This document shows positions 6,487 to 10,542 of a stretch of 10,542 bases of DNA, in pieces. Position numbers and translations under genes: made by a program. The notes under the pieces are model-generated. The model was given only the letters and a program-made list of their open reading frames with translations, did not search any database and had not been told where the DNA came from. Origin of the DNA: an uncultured Chloroflexota bacterium (GTDB lineage Bacteria; Chloroflexota; Limnocylindria; Limnocylindrales; CSP1-4). The stretch is from NCBI GenBank assembly GCA_903930745.1, contig CAIYZX010000701.1, forward strand, positions 1 through 10,542. The letters are read 5' to 3'. Each line of letters begins with the position of its first letter. Within the stretch, counting starts at the first letter, position 1.

Positions 6487-6571
6487 CGCGGCGCCGCGCA
6501 CGCGCGCGGTTCCGAAACCTGACGTCGTACGCCTGTCGAACCGGCCACCGGCCGCCTGGAGATCGCACCTC

Positions 6572-7003
6572 GTGAAGATCCTTCCCTGGGAGTACAACTT
6601 CCAAGCGTTCACCGCGGAGAACTTCCCGGATCTCCACCTGCCCGTCCTGGTCGCGTCGCTGCTGATGCTCGTGATCACGATCGTGGTCTACAACGTGCGC
6701 ACCAAGCAGCTCCACCGCCACGCCATCTACTGCCAGATGTACGAGTGGCTGATGTGGACGGGCGTGATCACGTTCAGCCTGGAGATCGTCTACTGGATCT
6801 TCCGGTTCGACTTCATCATGGTCTGGGGCACGCTCGTCATCGGGCTCGCCACCATGGTCTGGACCCGGTTCCGCCGCTTCCCGCCGTACTTCGCGGCGTA
6901 CGAGCGCCAGCTGGCGAAGCAGCGCTACTTCTCGCGCCAGCGCTTCACCCACCCGGAGTCCACGATCCGCGCCAAGTCCTCGCGCCGGCGCCGCCGCCGC
7001 TAG
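6572..7003 (+). CDS. Small three-helix membrane protein of unknown function
   Basis: This 143-residue protein starts at GTG 6572, the first in-frame start with upstream purine-rich sequence (GGAG, 6558-6561) and directly before the hydrophobic region. I see three membrane helices, about residues 21-40 (LHLPVLVASLLMLVITIVVY), 58-77 (EWLMWTGVITFSLEIVYWIF) and 79-97 (FDFIMVWGTLVIGLATMVW). Between helices 1 and 2 is a basic loop RTKQLHRH. After helix 3 comes a strongly basic tail, RFRRFPPYFAAYERQLAKQR, ending in six arginines, which by the positive-inside rule should be cytoplasmic. Aromatic residues are dense (Trp6, Tyr8, Phe10 near the start; Trp59, Trp62, Trp75, Trp85, Trp97). I do not recognise a family. 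A cupin gene follows after 18 bp, so the two are probably one operon. A longer frame upstream is antisense shadow. Confidence 0.8.
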   Translation: MKILPWEYNFQAFTAENFPDLHLPVLVASLLMLVITIVVYNVRTKQLHRHAIYCQMYEWLMWTGVITFSLEIVYWIFRFDFIMVWGTLVIGLATMVWTRFRRFPPYFAAYERQLAKQRYFSRQRFTHPESTIRAKSSRRRRRR

Positions 7004-7021
7004 GCACCACCGGAGGCGCCC

Positions 7022-7513
7022 GTGCCCATCGACGTCCGCAGGTTCGGCGTCGGGCACCGGCGCCCTGACGGCCCGCCCGGGACCACGGGCATCGAGGGCG
7101 TCGTGGTCACCAGCAATGCCTCCGGGTCCATCTCGGAGCTCGCGTTCGCGCGCGCCGCTCGCCTCACCCCGCATGCCAATGCACGAGACGCCTGGTTCCT
7201 CGTCATCGAGGGCGGCGGCTGGGTTGGCGTGGGCGACGAGCGGCTGCGTGTCTCCGCGGGTGACGCCGTGGCCTGGCCCGCGGACGTGATCCACGCCGCC
7301 TGGACGGACGGGTCGCCGATGCGTGCGATCGTCGTGGAGCAGGCGGGGCCGGTGATCGCGCTGCCGGGCGTCATCGAGGGATCGGCCACGCTCCTGGGCG
7401 AGGGTTCCGGCGCCGGCCCGGCGTCTCGTGGCCAGGGACGCCTCCGCCCGAAGCCGTTTGATCCGCGGGCCCCGCGGCGCGGCGATGACCCGGTGGCCGG
7501 CGAGCCGGACTGA
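7022..7513 (+). CDS. Cupin-domain protein
   Basis: The 163-residue protein starts at GTG 7022 with GGAGG (7012-7016) 5 nt upstream. A single cupin barrel spans about residues 25-107: PHANARDAWFLVIEGGGWVG (50-69) is the first motif region and GDAVAWPADVIHAAW (80-94) fits the second motif G-x5-P-x-D-x2-H. Of the usual metal ligands only His91 is clear. The His-x-His of motif 1 appears as His51-Ala-Asn53, and Glu63 is displaced, so metal binding and enzyme activity are uncertain; small-molecule binding is equally possible. Residues after about 120 form a Gly/Pro/Arg-rich, probably disordered tail. It lies 18 bp after the small membrane protein gene, which suggests shared transcription. No substrate can be inferred. 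Confidence 0.8.
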   Translation: MPIDVRRFGVGHRRPDGPPGTTGIEGVVVTSNASGSISELAFARAARLTPHANARDAWFLVIEGGGWVGVGDERLRVSAGDAVAWPADVIHAAWTDGSPMRAIVVEQAGPVIALPGVIEGSATLLGEGSGAGPASRGQGRLRPKPFDPRAPRRGDDPVAGEPD

Positions 7514-7514
7514 C

Positions 7515-7559
7515 GGCCCCGGCGCGTTCGGCCCCGGCGCGTTCGGCCCCGGCGCGTTC
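7515..7559. repeat. 15-bp tandem repeat, three perfect copies
   Basis: GGCCCCGGCGCGTTC is repeated three times head to tail (7515-7529, 7530-7544, 7545-7559), followed by a partial copy GGCCCGG. It begins two bases after the cupin stop codon and ends 27 bp before the Nudix gene's stop, so it lies in the gap between convergent genes. No hairpin is formed within one unit. Confidence 0.85.
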
Positions 7560-7586
7560 GGCCCGGTCCCGCACCAACCTCGCGTC

Positions 7587-8237
7587 CTACGGCAGCTCGC
7601 GGCCCAGCCAGGCCCCCAGGCCGCCCAGCACCCGGGCGGTCATTCCCCAGACCCTGAGCCCATCCACGGGGTAGGCGGCGTACCGGATCCCGTGACCGCG
7701 GATCTCCCGCTCCACGTGGACCAGGGGTGCGCCCGGCAGGAACGCCGCGAGCTGCGGCAGGAGGATCGCAGCCACCTCGGACGGCTGCGGGGCAAGCGCG
7801 GGCACGCGATCGGCCAGGGCGACCACCGGCGTCACGTGGAAGCCGGAGACCGGGATCCAGTGCGCGGGAAGCGTGCCCAGCACCGTGACCCCGGCGGCTT
7901 CGGCGTCCAGGCCCACCTCCTCGGCCGCCTCGCGGAGCGCCGTGGCGGCGAGATCCGCGTCGGACGTCTCCGCCCGCCCGCCCGGGAACGAGACCTCGCC
8001 GCTGTGGTGGCCCCCGCGGTCCGCCCGCTCCGTCAGGACCAGGCGCGCCACGCCGTCCGGGTCCGGGTAGACGAGGACCAGGACGGCGGCCGGGCGCGCA
8101 TCCGCAAGGTCCGTGCCCCAGCCGGGACGCGGCCGTGGGAGCCCCGTGGCCGTGAAGATGGGCAGCAGCTCGGCCGGACCCTCGGGCAGCTCCGCGGGGA
8201 GCTCGCGCAGGCGGTGGACGGCCGCGTCGAACAACAT
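7587..8237 (-). CDS. Nudix hydrolase, CoA pyrophosphatase type (NudL-like)
   Basis: This 216-residue protein has the Nudix box GGRAETSDADLAATALREAAEEVGL-region at residues 87-110, with REAAEEVGL (102-110) supplying the metal-binding glutamates. Directly before it is the CoA-pyrophosphatase (NuCoA) signature region VLTERADRGGHHSGEVSFPGG (67-87). PAHWIPVSGFHVTPVVA (124-140) is also typical of this branch (S-G-F-x-V-x-P). Such enzymes cut CoA and its derivatives to 3',5'-ADP and 4'-phosphopantetheine. In the NuCoA motif the Arg expected four residues before the conserved Gly-x3-FPGG is Gly76 here, with Arg74 two positions earlier, so CoA specificity is likely but not certain. The ATG at 8235-8237 lies 13 bp after the decarboxylase gene's stop without a clear Shine-Dalgarno sequence. 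Probably an operon with that gene. Confidence 0.88.
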   Translation of the reverse strand: MLFDAAVHRLRELPAELPEGPAELLPIFTATGLPRPRPGWGTDLADARPAAVLVLVYPDPDGVARLVLTERADRGGHHSGEVSFPGGRAETSDADLAATALREAAEEVGLDAEAAGVTVLGTLPAHWIPVSGFHVTPVVALADRVPALAPQPSEVAAILLPQLAAFLPGAPLVHVEREIRGHGIRYAAYPVDGLRVWGMTARVLGGLGAWLGRELP

Positions 8238-8250
8238 CGGCCGGAGGGGC

Positions 8251-9738
8251 CTACGCCACCGAGCGCGCCGCGCGCACGATCGCCTCCACCGTGCGGTCGA
8301 TGTCCGCCTCCGTGGTGGACCAGTTGGACACGGACGCCCGCATCACGGTCAGCCCGTGCCACTGGGAGCCGCTCATCCAGGCGGTGCCATCGGCCTGGAC
8401 CGCGCGGACCACGGCGCGCGTGCGCTCGTCGCCATCGGCATCGGACCCGCTCGCCGTGGGGAAGCGAAGGAGCACCTGGTTGAAGACCACGTCGTTGAGG
8501 ACCTGCGCCCGGGCAACACCCCACGCGGCGCGAACGCCTGCCGCCAGCCGCTGGGCCAACGCCACCTGCCGGTCCATCATCTCGGCCACGCCGTTGCGGC
8601 CAAGCTGCCGGAGCGCCGCCCAGGCCGCGAACCCGCGCGCCCGGCGCGAGTACTCCGGGACCCAGCGGAACTCGTCCCGCTCCACGTCGCCGTACGCGAT
8701 GTACGCCGCCGCCTGGGGGGAGAGCGCCGCCGTGTGCGCGTCGCGGTTGCGCACGAACGCGATGCCGGAGTCGTACGGGACGTTGAGCGCCTTGTGGCCG
8801 TCCGTGGCCCAGGAGTCCGCGAGGCCCAGCCCGGCGACCAGGTGCCGGAGGCGCGGGGAGGCTGCCGCCCAGAGCCCGAACGCGCCGTCCACGTGGATCC
8901 ACGCGTTGGGCCGTCGGCGGCGGATCATCGGGATGGCGTCCGCGATGGGATCGAAGGCGCCCGTGTTCACGTTGCCCGCCTGGAGCGCCACGATGAGCGG
9001 CCCCTCGGCCTTCTCCAGGCACTCCGCGAGCGACTGCAGCTCGATGCGCCCCTGCCGGTCCGTCTCCACCTTGACCAGGCGCCCGCGGCCGATGCCCAGG
9101 TACTGCAGCGCCGTGGGGAGCGTCGCGTGGACCTCCGCGGAGACGATGACGGTGATGCGGGGCGCATCCGCGAGGCCGTCCTCCTCCACGTTGTGGCCTG
9201 CGCGGCGCAGGACCTCGTGGCGGGCGGCGGCGAGGCACGTGAAATGCGCCATCTGGCAGCCGGTCGTGAAGCCGAAGCCGGTGTCCTCCGGGAGCCCGAA
9301 GAGGTCCAGCAGCCAGGCGCCAACCACCTCCTCCACCACGGACGCGGCGGGGCCCGCGGCGTAGATGCCGGCGTTCTGGTCCCAGGTGGCGGTCAGCCAG
9401 TCTGCCGCGAGCGCCGCGGGCAGCGAGCCGCCGATGACGAAGCCGAAGTAGCGCGGCCCCGGCATCCCGATGAGCCCGGGCTCTGCGGCGGCGACCAGCT
9501 GGGCGACCACCTCGTCCGCCGCGGTTGGCTGATCCGCGAGCGGAGCGCCGAACCCTGCGAGCAGCTGGGCCCGGGTTGCCGACTCCCGCACGGGACGCTC
9601 ACCCACGCCGGCGAGCCAGGACGCCGCCGTCTCGGCGGTCTGGCGCAGGAGGTCCGCGGTGGCGGGGTCCGCGTGGGCGCTGGAGGGTTCGGCGGGGGTC
9701 TGGGCGTGGGGCGGGTTGGGACGCGGGTCGTTGCTCAT
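8251..9738 (-). CDS. Group II PLP-dependent decarboxylase family protein (substrate unknown)
   Basis: From the ATG at 9736-9738 this is 495 residues. Two starts further upstream (GTG 9774, ATG 9768) lack a ribosome site, whereas this one has GGTGAG 9 nt before it. It has the aspartate-aminotransferase fold of Pyridoxal_deC enzymes. Landmarks (495-residue numbering): RYFGFVIGGSLPAALAADWL (96-115); FGFTTGCQMAH (155-165), the loop that binds the PLP phosphate; SAEVHATLPTALQYLGIG (200-217), with His204 expected to stack on PLP; AWIHVDGAFGLWA (279-291), with Asp284 for the pyridine nitrogen; and SWATDGHKALNVPYDSG (309-325), with Lys316 as the PLP lysine. Relatives decarboxylate aromatic amino acids, glutamate or histidine, and some act as aldehyde synthases. 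Nothing seen fixes the substrate. The first 30 residues are Pro/Ala-rich and probably disordered. It is followed by the Nudix gene. Confidence 0.88.
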   Translation of the reverse strand: MSNDPRPNPPHAQTPAEPSSAHADPATADLLRQTAETAASWLAGVGERPVRESATRAQLLAGFGAPLADQPTAADEVVAQLVAAAEPGLIGMPGPRYFGFVIGGSLPAALAADWLTATWDQNAGIYAAGPAASVVEEVVGAWLLDLFGLPEDTGFGFTTGCQMAHFTCLAAARHEVLRRAGHNVEEDGLADAPRITVIVSAEVHATLPTALQYLGIGRGRLVKVETDRQGRIELQSLAECLEKAEGPLIVALQAGNVNTGAFDPIADAIPMIRRRRPNAWIHVDGAFGLWAAASPRLRHLVAGLGLADSWATDGHKALNVPYDSGIAFVRNRDAHTAALSPQAAAYIAYGDVERDEFRWVPEYSRRARGFAAWAALRQLGRNGVAEMMDRQVALAQRLAAGVRAAWGVARAQVLNDVVFNQVLLRFPTASGSDADGDERTRAVVRAVQADGTAWMSGSQWHGLTVMRASVSNWSTTEADIDRTVEAIVRAARSVA

Positions 9739-9747
9739 GGCGCGTAT

Positions 9748-9753
9748 CTCACC
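9748..9753 (-). promoter_or_regulatory. Ribosome binding site GGTGAG for the PLP decarboxylase gene
   Basis: GGTGAG on the minus strand lies 9 nt before ATG 9738. This supports that start over the two upstream in-frame starts, which have no such site. Confidence 0.45.
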
Positions 9754-9806
9754 AGACCTCGCCGGCATTGTCACCGCGCCGTTCGACGCAGCGCGCCGGC
9801 GGCTCG

Positions 9807-10542
9807 CTAGTTGACCAGCGGGCCGCCCTTGTCGTCATCGCCGCGGGGCTTCCGCGGCGGATCAAGCGGGGGCAGGTCGAAGGCGGAGCGGGCGTCGTCG
9901 GCCCCGGTGCCCACACCCGCGCCCACGGGGGAGCCGGCGGCCCGCGCGTCCCGCCGATCGGACGCCTCCACGGCGACCGTGGACGAGGCGGACGAGAAGA
10001 CCAGCGTCCCGCCAACCGGGTCCGCGTCCGCGGTGACCACGTCGCCCGGCCGGAACGTCCCGGCGAGCAGCGCCCGTGCGAACGGGTTCTCCACCAGGCG
10101 CTGGATGGTCCGCTTGAGCGGCCGCGCCCCGAACGCCGGGTCATGGCCCTCCCGCGCGATCAGCGCCCGCGCCGCGGGGGTGAGCTCCAGCGTCAGGTCG
10201 TTGGACGCCACGCGCCGCGCGAGATCCGCGACCAGCAGCTCCACGATGGCGCCGAGATCCGCGTCCGTCAGCGAGTGGAAGACGATGACCTCGTCGATCC
10301 GGTTGAGGAACTCCGGTCGGAACGAGCCGCGCAGGGCATCGGTCACCTGGCGCTTCATCGCCTCGTAGGCCTCGCCGTCCGGCCTGCCCGCGAAGGCCCC
10401 GATCTGCGTGGAGCCGATGTTGGACGTCATGATCACCACGGTGTTCTTGAAGTCCACCGTGCGCCCCTGCGAATCCGTCAGGCGCCCGTCGTCCAGGACC
10501 TGGAGCAGGACGTTGAACACGTCCGGGTGCGCCTTCTCGATC
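9807..10542 (-). CDS. clpB: ATP-dependent chaperone ClpB, C-terminal part (5' end outside window)
   Basis: ClpB is a hexameric AAA+ disaggregase that works with DnaK to rescue aggregated proteins. The frame is open from the right edge; the visible 244 residues begin IEKAHPDVFNVLLQVLDDGR, directly after the Walker B motif of the second AAA+ domain. Also present are GRTVDFKNTVVIMTSNIGS with the sensor-1 Asn, FRPEFLNRIDEVIVFHSL with the arginine finger, and FGARPLKRTIQRLVENPFA with the sensor-2 Arg, followed by the small C-terminal domain up to about GTLVFSS. This matches ClpB rather than ClpA or ClpC. After the point where E. coli ClpB ends there is an extra low-complexity tail of about 50 residues, ending PRGDDDKGGPLVN. 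The stop is TAG at 9807-9809. The decarboxylase gene begins 68 bp downstream on the same strand; co-transcription is unclear. Confidence 0.95.
   Translation of the reverse strand, partial: IEKAHPDVFNVLLQVLDDGRLTDSQGRTVDFKNTVVIMTSNIGSTQIGAFAGRPDGEAYEAMKRQVTDALRGSFRPEFLNRIDEVIVFHSLTDADLGAIVELLVADLARRVASNDLTLELTPAARALIAREGHDPAFGARPLKRTIQRLVENPFARALLAGTFRPGDVVTADADPVGGTLVFSSASSTVAVEASDRRDARAAGSPVGAGVGTGADDARSAFDLPPLDPPRKPRGDDDKGGPLVN

Larger units (their letters stand above)
6305..6571. other. Divergent intergenic region between purH and the small membrane-protein gene
   Basis: These 267 bp have no coding character. They hold a TATACT box for purH (6413-6418, minus), a CATACT box for the rightward genes (6481-6486, plus), a run of alternating purine-pyrimidine CG (about 6488-6508), and two GCGGGACCGG-like copies near 6440-6472. 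The purH leader from the proposed start near 6406 to the GTG would be about 100 nt. I looked for the conserved cores of the ZTP (pfl) and purine riboswitches in it and saw neither. Confidence 0.6.

Noticed and set aside
6488..6508. Alternating CG run (Z-DNA-like) in the purH divergent region
   Set aside because: Such runs are expected by chance at this GC content, and nothing else supports a function.
3920..7003. A 1027-codon open frame on the plus strand running through glpX, purH and the small membrane protein
   Set aside because: Its first ~880 codons are antisense to two well-identified genes and are rich in Arg, His, Asp and Val as expected of a GC-rich complement. Only the last 143 codons, from GTG 6572, look like a real protein.
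8113..9810. 565-codon plus-strand frame across the decarboxylase and Nudix genes
   Set aside because: Antisense shadow of two genes with intact family motifs; Arg/His/Gly bias and no domain.

Overview
The window is very GC-rich (by eye about 70 %). Its proteins are rich in Arg, Ala and Gly and poor in Lys, and GTG starts are common. It looks like an ordinary chromosomal segment of a free-living bacterium. The gene families, codon bias and one possible leaderless TANNNT promoter would suit a high-GC Chloroflexota lineage, with Actinobacteria as the main alternative. This placement is inference. No rRNA, tRNA, CRISPR array, transposase or phage gene was seen.

Layout. (1) 2-421 (+) is the 3' end of an unrecognised gene cut by the window edge. 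(2) 422-647 is non-coding and holds a compact palindromic element made of two inverted hairpin repeats around two imperfect copies of a ~40-bp unit. (3) 648-2974 (-) is a two-gene unit: a two-domain protein whose N-terminal half resembles a MobA/CofC-type nucleotidyltransferase, joined by an ATGA overlap to a MidA/NDUFAF7-family methyltransferase. (4) 3008-3646 (+) is folK (HPPK), divergent from unit 3 across only 33 bp. (5) 3694-6304 (-) is purH followed by glpX (class II fructose-1,6-bisphosphatase). It converges on folK over a 47-bp gap with a hairpin. (6) 6572-7513 (+) is a small three-helix membrane protein followed by a cupin protein. It diverges from purH across a 267-bp region with candidate promoters on both strands. 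(7) 7587-9738 (-) is a group II PLP-dependent decarboxylase followed 13 bp later by a Nudix hydrolase of the CoA-pyrophosphatase type. A 15-bp triplet repeat lies between this pair and the cupin gene. (8) 9807-10542 (-) is the C-terminal part of ClpB, cut by the right edge.

The set is mostly housekeeping: purine and one-carbon/folate metabolism (purH, folK), gluconeogenesis (glpX), proteostasis (clpB), CoA-nucleotide clean-up (Nudix) and a PLP enzyme of unknown substrate. PurH uses 10-formyl-tetrahydrofolate, and FolK makes the folate precursor, so the two are metabolically linked although transcribed separately. No clear new system (defence island, biosynthetic cluster or mobile element) was found. 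The points most worth checking are the substituted IMP-cyclohydrolase active-site positions in PurH, the palindromic element at 454-608, the uncharacterised two-domain protein at 1862-2974, and the altered PLP-binding loop in the decarboxylase.
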